Shown: positions 7,506 through 15,544, counted from the first letter of the stretch. The stretch: DNA of 64,000 nt from an uncultured Lachnospiraceae bacterium (GCA_902779505.1 CACZBZ010000001.1:1-64000); one strand, 5' to 3'. The notes: generated from the sequence alone by a model not told the origin. Program-made: numbers and translations.

Positions 7506-8329
7506 TGGGTAAATTACGCGAAAACATAAAGCAATATGGTCGCAGATTCTCCCAGCTTATTGCGGCAGTGTTGTATAACTGCAATTTCAAGGGCTTTTTA
7601 AGCGGTAAGATATACAAGGGCGAAAGCAAAGGCCTATGTGTTCCGGGACTGAACTGCTATTCATGTCCGGGAGCGGTATTTGCCTGTCCTTTGGGAAGTC
7701 TGCAGGGGGCTTTGGCTAAGACGGCAATAAAGATACCTATGTATATGCTGGGGACGATAATCCTTTTCGGTGTATTGTTTGGGAGACTTATATGCGGTTT
7801 TTTATGTCCTTTCGGGCTAGTTCAGGAACTTGTATATAAGATTCCGGGATTCAAGATCAAGAAAAGCAGGATTACCAAAACTTTGTCTTATCTTAAATAT
7901 GTAATTCTGGGAGTGTTCGTGATAGCAATTCCGATTATTAAGATGCTTCCGGGCTTTTGCAAATATATATGTCCCGCAGGAAGTCTGGAAGCCGCAATAC
8001 CTCTTGTCATATTGGATGAGCAATTAAGAAGCAGGCTGGGATGGCTTTTTTCATGGAAGATGTTTCTGCTCCTTGTATGCGTTATTCTCTGTGTCATATG
8101 CTACAGAGCTTTTTGCAGATTCTTATGTCCGCTGGGAGCTTTGTATTCATTCTTCAATCCCATAGCTTTCTTTGGAATAAATGTAGATAAAGAAAAATGT
8201 ACGGGTTGTAATGCTTGCATAAGCGCATGTAAGATGGACACCAAAAAAGTGGGAGATCATGAGTGTGTCCATTGCGGAGCCTGCAGGGATGTCTGTCCCG
8301 AGGGAGCCATTAGTTATAAAAGACACTGA
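7505..8329 (+). CDS. Membrane 4Fe-4S polyferredoxin (NapH/YccM-like)
   Basis: A 274-residue membrane protein with several hydrophobic helices, repeated CxxxCP motifs near membrane borders (CGFLCPFG, CKYICPAG, CRFLCPLG) and a C-terminal pair of cytosolic 4Fe-4S clusters (CTGCNACISAC and CVHCGACRDVCP). An N-terminal cysteine cluster (CVPGLNCYSCPG...CP) is typical of relatives of CD1872. Proteins of this type move electrons from cytosolic carriers into or across the membrane. The start at 7505 is in the TAATG overlap with the CXXC peptide gene, with GGGCTGGGA upstream; an earlier in-frame ATG at 7478 would overlap that gene more deeply. Context points to supply of electrons to extracytoplasmic thiols. 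Confidence 0.87.
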   Translation: MGKLRENIKQYGRRFSQLIAAVLYNCNFKGFLSGKIYKGESKGLCVPGLNCYSCPGAVFACPLGSLQGALAKTAIKIPMYMLGTIILFGVLFGRLICGFLCPFGLVQELVYKIPGFKIKKSRITKTLSYLKYVILGVFVIAIPIIKMLPGFCKYICPAGSLEAAIPLVILDEQLRSRLGWLFSWKMFLLLVCVILCVICYRAFCRFLCPLGALYSFFNPIAFFGINVDKEKCTGCNACISACKMDTKKVGDHECVHCGACRDVCPEGAISYKRH

Positions 8330-8353
8330 TAAATATATTCAGGGGAAGATATT

Positions 8354-9976
8354 ATGAAAAAATTGAAAAAAATAATATTCGGTATACTTGCGGGCCTTGG
8401 AGCTCTCTTTGTACTGATCCTTATAATTCCGACCGATGATGAGGGAACGGACAGTCAGGAAGTCTACGAAGAAAGTAAGAGTGTTGCGACCCCTTTTGCC
8501 AATGCAACGGCCGTGTCGGTGGGAACCAACGCAAAAAATGCCACCATAATGATATACATGAACGGCTCGGATCTTGAGAGCGAAGCGGGTGAGGCAACGA
8601 GAGATATATCCGAGATGATTGACTCGGGAATAGGTGACAATATCAATGTCATCATCCAGACCATGGGTACAAAGGAATGGCAGGATTACGGAATCGCTTC
8701 GGACAGAGCACAGACTTATAAAATTGAGAACGGCGGGCTGACTCTTGTAAGAGATGACCTGGGACAGCTGGACTGTACTTCAAAAAACACCTTGTCTGAG
8801 TTCATAGGTTTCTGTAAGAACAATTATCCTGCAGACAGATATCTTTTCCTTTTCTGGAATCACGGAGGCGGTCCTGTATACGGTTTCGGATATGATGAAT
8901 GGCAGCCTGAGGAATCAAGTCTTACCATTGCGGAAATGGCGGAAGCTTTCTCCGAGCATACAGATATTCATTTTGACATAGTGGGAATGGATTGCTGTAT
9001 TATGGCCAGTATGGAGACCTGTTATGCATTGGCACCTTATTGTAAATATGCTCTTTTATCAGAGGATTTTGAATCCGGTCTGGGCTGGAGTTATGCAGGC
9101 TGGATGAAAAACTTTGAGGAGAATACAGGTATATCGACTCCGCTGCTTGGTAAATATATAGTTGACGACATAATAAGCGAAAATGAGACCAGTTACGAAG
9201 GAGATTCCGCATGTATAGGCCTTTTTAATCTGTCTACATCACGCAATCTCTATAAAGTCTGGAAAGAGTTCGCATATAAGAATGAAAAGGCATTGCTGGG
9301 AAATAATTACAGCAAGATACACAGAAGCAAGGGACGTAGCAAAGGCTTCTGGGATTTTTGGGGATTCGATGACAGTGATGTCACTTTATCGGATTATTAT
9401 ATAAGCGATATGCTTGCCTTGGTTGAAAATATTGACAATGAAAGCGATGAAGCCAAGAATCTGATATCGGCATTAAAGGCATCCATCGCATATTACGGAC
9501 ATACATCCGATAAGAACGAGCTTACGGGACTTGCCGTATCTCTGCCTTACGGAGATTCCGAATTCTACGATCAACTGGCGGAAGTATACGGCCAAGTGGG
9601 CTTTGATTCCGATTATATTAACTGGCTTGGAAGATTTGTCTCAAGTGACGGATATGATGATTATTATGATTACGGAGAATTCGAAGACAGTTGGAGCGGC
9701 TGGGGAGCTTACGAAGATGATTACGGATGCAATATAAGCGGAAACGGTTCCTGCGAATATGCATATGATTATGACAGCGATGAGTGTTACAACGATTCCG
9801 AAGGCGACGATGACTGGATATACGACTACGAGGAAGATATCTGGTATTGCTATGAGGGCGATACACTATATCTCTATGATGAAGAGTCGGATACTGTGTT
9901 CTATTATGATGAGGAAGAAGATGAGATATACTACTACGATGAAGAGGATGATGAGTGGTATATCATGGAGGATTAA
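8354..9976 (+). CDS. Clostripain-family (C11) cysteine peptidase with acidic Tyr-rich tail
   Basis: A 540-residue surface-anchored peptidase. Residues 7-26 are a membrane anchor like that of the TlpA-like protein upstream. The C11 catalytic dyad is visible: His170 in FWNHGGG and Cys215 in GMDCCIMA. Clostripains cut after basic residues; specificity here is not known. From about residue 430 the protein becomes an extreme low-complexity tail of Tyr, Asp, Glu and Trp with four cysteines, including repeated YDEE units up to the stop. AGGGGAAG precedes the ATG, 24 bases after the polyferredoxin stop. The active-site cysteine must stay reduced outside the cell, which may explain the neighbouring redox genes. 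Confidence 0.85.
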   Translation: MKKLKKIIFGILAGLGALFVLILIIPTDDEGTDSQEVYEESKSVATPFANATAVSVGTNAKNATIMIYMNGSDLESEAGEATRDISEMIDSGIGDNINVIIQTMGTKEWQDYGIASDRAQTYKIENGGLTLVRDDLGQLDCTSKNTLSEFIGFCKNNYPADRYLFLFWNHGGGPVYGFGYDEWQPEESSLTIAEMAEAFSEHTDIHFDIVGMDCCIMASMETCYALAPYCKYALLSEDFESGLGWSYAGWMKNFEENTGISTPLLGKYIVDDIISENETSYEGDSACIGLFNLSTSRNLYKVWKEFAYKNEKALLGNNYSKIHRSKGRSKGFWDFWGFDDSDVTLSDYYISDMLALVENIDNESDEAKNLISALKASIAYYGHTSDKNELTGLAVSLPYGDSEFYDQLAEVYGQVGFDSDYINWLGRFVSSDGYDDYYDYGEFEDSWSGWGAYEDDYGCNISGNGSCEYAYDYDSDECYNDSEGDDDWIYDYEEDIWYCYEGDTLYLYDEESDTVFYYDEEEDEIYYYDEEDDEWYIMED

Positions 9977-9978
9977 GA

Positions 9979-10830
9979 CTATAATTGCTCACTGATGAAG
10001 GGGAGGTCTGTTAAGGCCTTCCTTCCGTCTATTCTTCCAAGCTGATATATGGCATCAAGCTTGTCGGGGTTCTTTTCTGTTTTGCCTACATAGAGAGGCT
10101 CCGAAGGGAGTATTATCTCAATGTTGTCATTGTTTCTTGCCGCATCAAAGAGACGCTCTTTTTCGGCGTTATACATGATGTGACGATTCCTTACTTTTTC
10201 ATCGAAAAGTGGGAAATTCTTTTCATATATAAGTCTTGAAAGTCTCTGAGGAAGAGGCTTTTTTATATATTCGATACTCTTGGTAAGTATAACTACCAAT
10301 CTGTCATAGCCCATTTCAAGCATTTTTTCAAAAGGAATGCTGTCAGCAACGGCACCGTCCATATAGAGATTGCCGTTTATTCTTACCGGCTTGCAGACAT
10401 AGGGCATTGAACCGGATGCTCTGAGTTCATCCATCTGATCATATACGCTGTTGATCTTGATATATTCAGGCTCACCCGTATTCATGTTGGTGACTACGCA
10501 ATAAAAGGGTATATCCGATCTCTTGAATGCTTCGTCATCAATGGGATCAAGCTTTTTGGGAACCAGTTCATAGGCATATTCTCTGTCGATGATATCCCCG
10601 CTCTTAAGAAAGGGCAGTATTCCCATGTAATGTCTGTCTTTGTTGTACTTCTTACAATATCTTATGGCGCGGCCTTTTTGCCCTGTTATATAGTTGATGC
10701 CGAAGAGAGCACCGGCAGATACTCCCATAACACCGTCAAAATGTATGTTGTTTTCCAAAAAGATATCAAGCACGCCTGCGGTATATAATCCCTGCATGGC
10801 ACCGCCTTCAAGTACAAGTCCGGTTTTCAT
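9979..10830 (-). CDS. Patatin-like phospholipase (RssA/YlbK type)
   Basis: A 283-residue serine lipase/esterase of the bacterial patatin family, acting on phospholipid or other acyl esters in the cytosol. The oxyanion loop LEGGAMQGL lies at the N-terminus, the nucleophile elbow GVSAG at about residues 37-41 and the catalytic aspartate motif DGA near residue 158. Full length for the family. AAGGAA lies upstream of the ATG on the - strand. It converges on the clostripain gene with only two bases between the stops and no clear terminator for either. Physiological substrate unknown. Confidence 0.88.
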   Translation of the reverse strand: MKTGLVLEGGAMQGLYTAGVLDIFLENNIHFDGVMGVSAGALFGINYITGQKGRAIRYCKKYNKDRHYMGILPFLKSGDIIDREYAYELVPKKLDPIDDEAFKRSDIPFYCVVTNMNTGEPEYIKINSVYDQMDELRASGSMPYVCKPVRINGNLYMDGAVADSIPFEKMLEMGYDRLVVILTKSIEYIKKPLPQRLSRLIYEKNFPLFDEKVRNRHIMYNAEKERLFDAARNNDNIEIILPSEPLYVGKTEKNPDKLDAIYQLGRIDGRKALTDLPFISEQL

Positions 10831-10929
10831 ATATAAAATTCCTTCTTATGAATCATTAACAGCAAGAAAGATTGTAACGCAAAAGCAGAGGCTTGTAAAT
10901 GCTTGCCACTATGGAACTGTGCGCTGTTG

Positions 10930-10938
10930 TGCTATGAT
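10930..10938 (+). promoter_or_regulatory. Extended -10 promoter of yccF
   Basis: TGCTATGAT, an extended -10, 44 bases upstream of the YccF start; no clear -35. Confidence 0.45.
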
Positions 10939-10982
10939 ATATTTTATGAATAAAAAAATGCGTGTGTAGAGAGGAAAAAGAA

Positions 10983-11375
10983 ATGAAGTTTTTAGGTAAT
11001 TTGATTTGGATTATATGTGGAGGCTTATTAAGTGCTCTGGGATGGTGGATTGCAGGAATATTATGGTGTATCACAATCATAGGGATTCCTGTAGGGGTAC
11101 AATGCTTCAAACTGTCGTCCTTGTCACTTAATCCGTTCGGGAAAGAAGTGGTCGATGAAGGCGGAGCTGTAGCTTGTCTGCTTAACGTCCTTTGGATTCT
11201 TATATCGGGAATTGAATTGGCAGTTGTCAACTTCCTCTGTGGCTGCTTATTGTGTATTACAATAATAGGTATTCCGTTTGGAAAACAGTTCTTTAAGATT
11301 GCAAGGCTGTCACTTTTTCCATTCGGAGCAAAGGTTGTTAAAGCAAATGTTATAAAAGAGGGTATGGGATACTGA
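10983..11375 (+). CDS. yccF: YccF-domain membrane protein
   Basis: A 130-residue inner-membrane protein made of two copies of the YccF unit: CITIIGIPVGVQCFKLSSLSL with NPFGKEV, then CITIIGIPFGKQFFKIARLSL with FPFGAKV about 60 residues later. Each unit has a hydrophobic hairpin followed by the conserved (N/F)PFG motif. The family is widespread but of unknown function. The ATG at 10983 has an AGAGG site; an in-frame start 21 bases upstream lacks one. A terminator begins in its last codons. Confidence 0.9.
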   Translation: MKFLGNLIWIICGGLLSALGWWIAGILWCITIIGIPVGVQCFKLSSLSLNPFGKEVVDEGGAVACLLNVLWILISGIELAVVNFLCGCLLCITIIGIPFGKQFFKIARLSLFPFGAKVVKANVIKEGMGY

Positions 11376-11390
11376 TTACATACCCTTTTT
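11358..11390 (+). terminator. Intrinsic terminator after yccF
   Basis: GGGTATG (11360-11366) pairs with CATACCC (11379-11385), followed by five T. The stem overlaps the stop codon of yccF. Confidence 0.75.
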
Positions 11391-11415
11391 CAGGTTTTTA
11401 GGATTAAAGTTCAAG

Positions 11416-12237
11416 ATGAAATCATTTATAAGATTAACGGATTTTAAGCGCGAAGAATTATTTGATATATTTAAAATAGCTGATTCAATTGAAGAGTATG
11501 ACGGCTTCTTATCGGGTAAGACAGTTGTGATGTTTTTTCCTGCATCCAGCATAAGGACAAGAGTCAGTTTTGAAAAAGGAATATATCTTCTTGGTGGTCA
11601 ATGCATATTATTTGACCCATCCGCGTTGGAAAAGAAAGAAGATATAAAGGATCTCTGCGGCTATCTTCAAAACTGGGCAGATGCAGTCATTGTCAGATAT
11701 AAAGATATTGATCTGATTGAGAAAATGAATAACTCTATGAGCATTCCGGTAGTCAATGCCATGACAGATGTCAATCATCCCTGTGAGATGATGGCTGATC
11801 TGTATTCACTTTCAAAGAGAAGACAGGATTATCTGAATGATAAATATTTATTTGTCGGTGCGGATGGGAACATTGGAAGAGCGTGGAAAGAGGCTTCTCA
11901 AGCAATGGGATTCTCATTGACGCAATCCTGCCCGGAAAAGTATGCCGTATCGGGAGTTGACTGTGTAACTAATCTGAATGAAGCAATGGTTGGTAAAGAC
12001 ATTGTTTGTACGGATTCCTTGCCATCTGAATGCAGAGCGGATTTCAAAGATTACCGCATTACAAAAGAACTTATGGACCTGGCCAATAAGGGGGCCTTAT
12101 TAAATCCCTGTCCGCCCTTTTACAGAGGAGAAGAAGTATCCGATGATGTAATTGAATCAGATTATTTTGTGGGATATGATTTCAAAAAGGACCTGCTCAG
12201 AGTCCAGCAGGCAATAGTGATTTCTTGCCTAAAATAG
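11416..12237 (+). CDS. Atypical aspartate/ornithine carbamoyltransferase-family protein
   Basis: A 273-residue member of the transcarbamylase fold, shorter than usual ornithine carbamoyltransferases (about 310-335). The carbamoyl-phosphate motif is SIRTR (residues 45-49) instead of STRTR, the second motif is HPCE (121-124) instead of HPxQ, and the substrate loop normally HCLP reads NPCPP near residue 235. The fold hallmarks are otherwise complete. No arginine-biosynthesis or arginine-deiminase genes are nearby. The second substrate is therefore uncertain. There is no clear Shine-Dalgarno; a TAAAGT hexamer lies 5 bases before the ATG. Isolated between a terminator and an unrelated gene. Confidence 0.75.
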   Translation: MKSFIRLTDFKREELFDIFKIADSIEEYDGFLSGKTVVMFFPASSIRTRVSFEKGIYLLGGQCILFDPSALEKKEDIKDLCGYLQNWADAVIVRYKDIDLIEKMNNSMSIPVVNAMTDVNHPCEMMADLYSLSKRRQDYLNDKYLFVGADGNIGRAWKEASQAMGFSLTQSCPEKYAVSGVDCVTNLNEAMVGKDIVCTDSLPSECRADFKDYRITKELMDLANKGALLNPCPPFYRGEEVSDDVIESDYFVGYDFKKDLLRVQQAIVISCLK

Positions 12238-12350
12238 CTCCAAACTGTCTTCTAAGTCCGATAAATCTCCCTAAAGATGGAGCATAATCAGTGTATAAGC
12301 ATCAGTTAAGAGACTTGTACAGATTATGAACTGCATGGAGGGAGACGACT

Positions 12351-12728
12351 ATGAAAGAATTGAGAAGACACAGCAACACAATTAAGGCAATGGCACTTAT
12401 CACATTATTTATTGTTGCAATGATTCTGGTATTCTGCAGACTTAAGGTTAACGGAAGAGAGATAAGTTACAATGACAGTTCTGTTAAGGCAGCTGAGAAG
12501 GAATATGTAAGCACAATTAGAGAGATTCTTCAGGATGAAGGGCTCAGGACTGCAGGTGTCAGCCTTACCAAAGTCATTGATCCGGAAAACGGTGTTGTAT
12601 ATACTCTTTCGGTTCATCACAAGTTGATAGATAACATGGACAGTGAGAGGCGTTCTCAGCTGGAAAACAGACTTGATTCGGTTGTACTTCCTGTGAGAAA
12701 TGAAGGTTTAAATGTAGTGTTTATATAG
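12351..12728 (+). CDS. Single-pass membrane protein of unknown function
   Basis: A 125-residue protein with one N-terminal transmembrane helix (about residues 14-31) and an outer domain of about 90 residues of mixed alpha/beta character. GGAGGGAGAC is upstream of the ATG. No recognised motif; the sequence contains a short amphipathic stretch (AAEKEYVSTIREIL) followed by beta-prone segments. It is monocistronic, with a strong terminator 10 bases after the stop. I cannot name a family. Confidence 0.75.
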   Translation: MKELRRHSNTIKAMALITLFIVAMILVFCRLKVNGREISYNDSSVKAAEKEYVSTIREILQDEGLRTAGVSLTKVIDPENGVVYTLSVHHKLIDNMDSERRSQLENRLDSVVLPVRNEGLNVVFI

Positions 12729-12738
12729 TGTTTATGGA

Positions 12739-12770
12739 GGATCGGAAGGAGCAATGCTTCCGATCCTTTT
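12739..12770 (+). terminator. Intrinsic terminator
   Basis: A perfect 10-bp stem (12739-12748 with 12757-12766), an 8-base loop and a T run of five. Confidence 0.88.
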
Positions 12771-12773
12771 TCT

Positions 12774-12788
12774 GTCAATCAGATTGAC
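12774..12788. promoter_or_regulatory. 15-bp palindrome upstream of cysteine synthase gene
   Basis: GTCAATCAGATTGAC is a perfect dyad around a central A, about 78 bases before the coding start and directly after the terminator. A candidate operator; no matching regulator family is recognised. Confidence 0.4.
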
Positions 12789-12865
12789 GCATTTGGCCTG
12801 CTTAGCTAAAATGGGACTGGTGCCTTTATGGAATCTATATTAATTCGGAAAGAGAGATAATAGAT

Positions 12866-13810
12866 ATGGTATGTAATAATGTTTTGGAATATATCGGACA
12901 TACTCCGATGATCAGACTGAACAGGATGAATGATCCTGAAGCGGCTGAAGTCCTGGTAAAGTACGAAGGCCTTAATGTAGGCGGATCCATCAAGACACGT
13001 ACAGCCTATAACATGATCACACAGGCAATCAAAGACGGCATCATAAAAGATGACACTATCATTGTTGAGCCTACCAGTGGTAATCAGGGTATAGGTCTTG
13101 CATTGATTGGAGCCGTTATGGGCTTTGAGACCCGTATCATCATGCCGGACAGTGTAAGTGTTGAGAGAAGGCTTCTTGTGGAACACTACGGTGCCAAAGT
13201 GATCACGGTTCACGACGACGGGGATATAGGAGCGTGTATGGATGAGTGCCTTCAGACCGCCATAAGAATGTCTGAGGAAGATCCTAGGGTGTATATTCCT
13301 CAACAGTTTGAGAATCCTGCCAATCCCAAAGTGCATAAGCATCACACAGGACTTGAGATATTGGAGCAGGTGGCAGGGCCTATTCACGGTTTCTGTTCGG
13401 GTATCGGAACCGGAGGAACCATAAGCGGCATAGGTGAGACGATCAAGGCTCAGTATCCTGATGTGGAGATATGGGCGGTAGAACCTGAAAATGCAGCGAT
13501 ACTTGCCGGAGGCAATATCGGAACTCATCTGCAGATGGGAATCGGAGACGGTATTATTCCCAAGAACCTTAATCGTGATATTTATGATGATATATATATC
13601 GTAACGGATGAAGAAGCGATACAAACCGCAAAGGACCTTGCCCGTAAGGAAGGTATAATGTGCGGTATCAGCTCGGGAACCAATGTCGCAGCAGCTCTTC
13701 AGCTTGCCAAGAAACTCGGTAAGGGTAAGACAGTTGTAACTGTACTGCCGGATACGGCAGAGAGATATTTCTCTACACCGCTGTTTGAAAATGAGAAAAG
13801 TGCAGATTAA
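12866..13810 (+). CDS. cysK: Cysteine synthase family PLP enzyme
   Basis: A 314-residue fold-type II PLP enzyme related to O-acetylserine sulfhydrylase, which makes cysteine from O-acetylserine and sulfide. Lys43 in GGSIKTRTA is the PLP lysine; the substrate loop is PTSGNQG (70-75) and the phosphate-binding glycine loop is GIGTGGTISG. Two consensus motifs deviate: the usual PGGSxKDR reads VGGSIKTR and SGNTG reads SGNQG. Hence the exact amino-acid substrate is less certain than the family. The gene is alone; no serine acetyltransferase is nearby. A weak ribosome site (GAGAG) precedes the ATG. Confidence 0.8.
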   Translation: MVCNNVLEYIGHTPMIRLNRMNDPEAAEVLVKYEGLNVGGSIKTRTAYNMITQAIKDGIIKDDTIIVEPTSGNQGIGLALIGAVMGFETRIIMPDSVSVERRLLVEHYGAKVITVHDDGDIGACMDECLQTAIRMSEEDPRVYIPQQFENPANPKVHKHHTGLEILEQVAGPIHGFCSGIGTGGTISGIGETIKAQYPDVEIWAVEPENAAILAGGNIGTHLQMGIGDGIIPKNLNRDIYDDIYIVTDEEAIQTAKDLARKEGIMCGISSGTNVAAALQLAKKLGKGKTVVTVLPDTAERYFSTPLFENEKSAD

Positions 13811-13842
13811 AAATAAATAAATTCCCCATTTTTGTAGAAAAA

Positions 13843-13851
13843 TGCTATACT
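13843..13851 (+). promoter_or_regulatory. Extended -10 promoter of GGDEF-type gene
   Basis: TGCTATACT, an extended -10 element 41 bases before the ATG. Confidence 0.5.
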
Positions 13852-13892
13852 ATTACTAGCGAGCGTTAACTTTTGGGGAGAGGAAGTATATA

Positions 13893-15026
13893 ATGGGCGT
13901 ACCTAATCTGGCCGAGATATATGTGGCTAATGCTTTGGGCATAGTACTCATGGTCGGCGTGCTCTTAAACGGGGCATGGAAACAACAGAAAAAGGGCGAG
14001 GATGTTCTTATTCTTTACATTATATTAAGCATCCTTGTTTCATGTATTTCGGATCCGATATGCTTTACTGCGGACGGCAAACCGGGAACACTGGCTTTTG
14101 TTCTGGTATATGGCTTTAATCTGCTTCTGTATATTACTATGCTTGTGCTTTCGGCTAACTGGATTGTTTTGCTCGAGAGGCATATCAGCGGGATTAACAG
14201 AAGATGGGTTATTATCAGTGTTAATGTTATATGTGGAATTGCCTTTCTTGGACTGATCGTTAATTTCTTTGTTCCATTTATTTTTTATGTTGATGAGAAC
14301 AATGTATATTCAAGAGGTCCTTTATACAATATTTATACTTTGATAGGTTTTATATTTATCATTATGGGATCCTTTCTTTATTATCTGGCCCGAAGAAAGG
14401 GCGGAGTGTTCAAGGCTTTCCCGATATTACATTTTATCATTCCTATCATAGTAGGAGTGCTGGTCCAGACATTTAATTACGGTATTTCCGCAATCTGGGC
14501 TTTTGCTGCGGTAGGTCTTATGTTACTTATGCTGCAGCTTCAGAAGGAGAATATATATACAGATAAGCTTACGGGATTATTTAACAGATTTTATCTTGAT
14601 AAGATCCAGTCGGAGAAAAAAAGTAAAAAAGATTTTTGCATGATATTTGTCGATATCAATGATTTCAAAGGCATCAATGACGCCTTTGGGCACAAAGAGG
14701 GGGATAAAGTAATAAAGGCAGTAGCCGATATTATAAGTGCCGGCATTGAGAACCGAGGTATCATAGTCAGATATGCATCAGACGAATTTGTTATTTTCTT
14801 AAATACGGATTCGGTTATTGATTCGGATTCATGTGTAAAGTCCATAAGGGATAATGTGGCGCTTTACAATGCGGAAGGCAATTCGAAATGCGAAATATCA
14901 GTATCTGTGGGATCCGGAATATTTAATTTTGAGACCAGCAGTATACTGCATGCTCTTGAAGTAACGGAGAGCAGAATGTACGAGGATAAATCCGAGTACT
15001 ACAATAAACACGAGAGAAGAAGTTAG
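13893..15026 (+). CDS. Multi-spanning membrane protein with degenerate GGDEF domain
   Basis: A 377-residue protein with seven or so hydrophobic helices in the first 210 residues, then a GGDEF fold beginning at TDKLTGLFNRFYLD. Active diguanylate cyclases make cyclic di-GMP at a GG(D/E)EF loop; here residues 295-299 read ASDEF, with both glycines replaced. The metal-binding VDINDFKGINDAFGH motif is intact. No RxxD inhibitory site is seen at the expected position upstream. It may be a weak or inactive cyclase or a GTP/c-di-GMP sensor. GGGGAGAGGAAG is a strong ribosome site. The N-terminal sensor layout resembles that of the broken HD-GYP protein at the window start. Confidence 0.85.
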   Translation: MGVPNLAEIYVANALGIVLMVGVLLNGAWKQQKKGEDVLILYIILSILVSCISDPICFTADGKPGTLAFVLVYGFNLLLYITMLVLSANWIVLLERHISGINRRWVIISVNVICGIAFLGLIVNFFVPFIFYVDENNVYSRGPLYNIYTLIGFIFIIMGSFLYYLARRKGGVFKAFPILHFIIPIIVGVLVQTFNYGISAIWAFAAVGLMLLMLQLQKENIYTDKLTGLFNRFYLDKIQSEKKSKKDFCMIFVDINDFKGINDAFGHKEGDKVIKAVADIISAGIENRGIIVRYASDEFVIFLNTDSVIDSDSCVKSIRDNVALYNAEGNSKCEISVSVGSGIFNFETSSILHALEVTESRMYEDKSEYYNKHERRS

Positions 15027-15057
15027 TGTTTAAGGGAAAGAAAAGAGAGGGAAGCAT

Positions 15058-15414
15058 ATGGGGAAAGAATCGCTTTCGGCAATGATCATTGGGATTATTG
15101 TCATGTTCGTATTCATAATTATGGGAATACGACAGATGAACAGTAAATCTCCAGTTAGCTTTTATGCATTGGATGTACAACCAAAAGATAGTGAAATCAG
15201 CGATATAAAAGCATGGAATCACTGTCATGGATTAATGTGGGTATTTTACGGACTGTTCTTTGGAACAGGGCTGTTGATTGCCCTTTTGATGAATCATGAG
15301 ATTTTGAGCGTCCTCATTATCATGATTACGGCAATAGGACCGCTTCCGATAATGAACAGACGGCATAAAGATCTGTTGGGCAGATATGCCAATATTAACG
15401 GGGCAAAAGCCTAG
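15058..15414 (+). CDS. Small three-helix membrane protein
   Basis: A 118-residue membrane protein with hydrophobic segments near residues 8-22, 58-76 and 80-98 and polar N- and C-terminal tails. A good ribosome site (AGAGAGGGAAG) lies before the ATG, and the gene begins 31 bases after the diguanylate-cyclase-like gene, so they may share a transcript that ends at the terminator at 15434. No family or function recognised. Confidence 0.72.
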   Translation: MGKESLSAMIIGIIVMFVFIIMGIRQMNSKSPVSFYALDVQPKDSEISDIKAWNHCHGLMWVFYGLFFGTGLLIALLMNHEILSVLIIMITAIGPLPIMNRRHKDLLGRYANINGAKA

Positions 15415-15433
15415 CTATTATTTAAAGACCTAA

Positions 15434-15464
15434 AAGTGATTGCAGGTAATGCAATCACTTTTTT
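15434..15464 (+). terminator. Intrinsic terminator
   Basis: An 11-bp perfect stem (15434-15444 with 15450-15460), 5-base loop, T run to 15464. Confidence 0.88.
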
Positions 15465-15475
15465 GATTTCGGCTA

Positions 15476-15504
15476 TTGACAAAAGATAGAGTTAAATATA
15501 AGAT
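15476..15504 (+). promoter_or_regulatory. Promoter of tetR-type gene
   Basis: TTGACA (15476-15481), 17 bases, TAAGAT (15499-15504). The -10 overlaps the left end of the operator. Confidence 0.65.
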
Positions 15505-15529
15505 AACAGTGTTACGTAACAGCGTTATC
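15502..15529. promoter_or_regulatory. Double dyad operator upstream of tetR
   Basis: A near-perfect 28-bp palindrome centred on GTTACGTAAC. It contains two 11-bp dyads, TAACAGTGTTA (15504-15514) and TAACAGCGTTA (15517-15527), 13 bases apart. It overlaps the -10, which fits autorepression by the TetR protein encoded directly downstream. Confidence 0.75.
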
Positions 15530-15544
15530 AAAAGAGGAGTTCGG

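Noticed and set aside
12806..13624. 272-codon ORF on the - strand opposite the cysteine synthase gene
   Set aside because: Shadow of the real gene on the other strand: the + strand gene has clear PLP motifs, and the antisense protein has no recognisable domain.
13811..13892. c-di-GMP riboswitch upstream of the diguanylate-cyclase-like gene
   Set aside because: Only about 80 bases separate the genes, and the promoter uses part of them; no riboswitch fold is visible.
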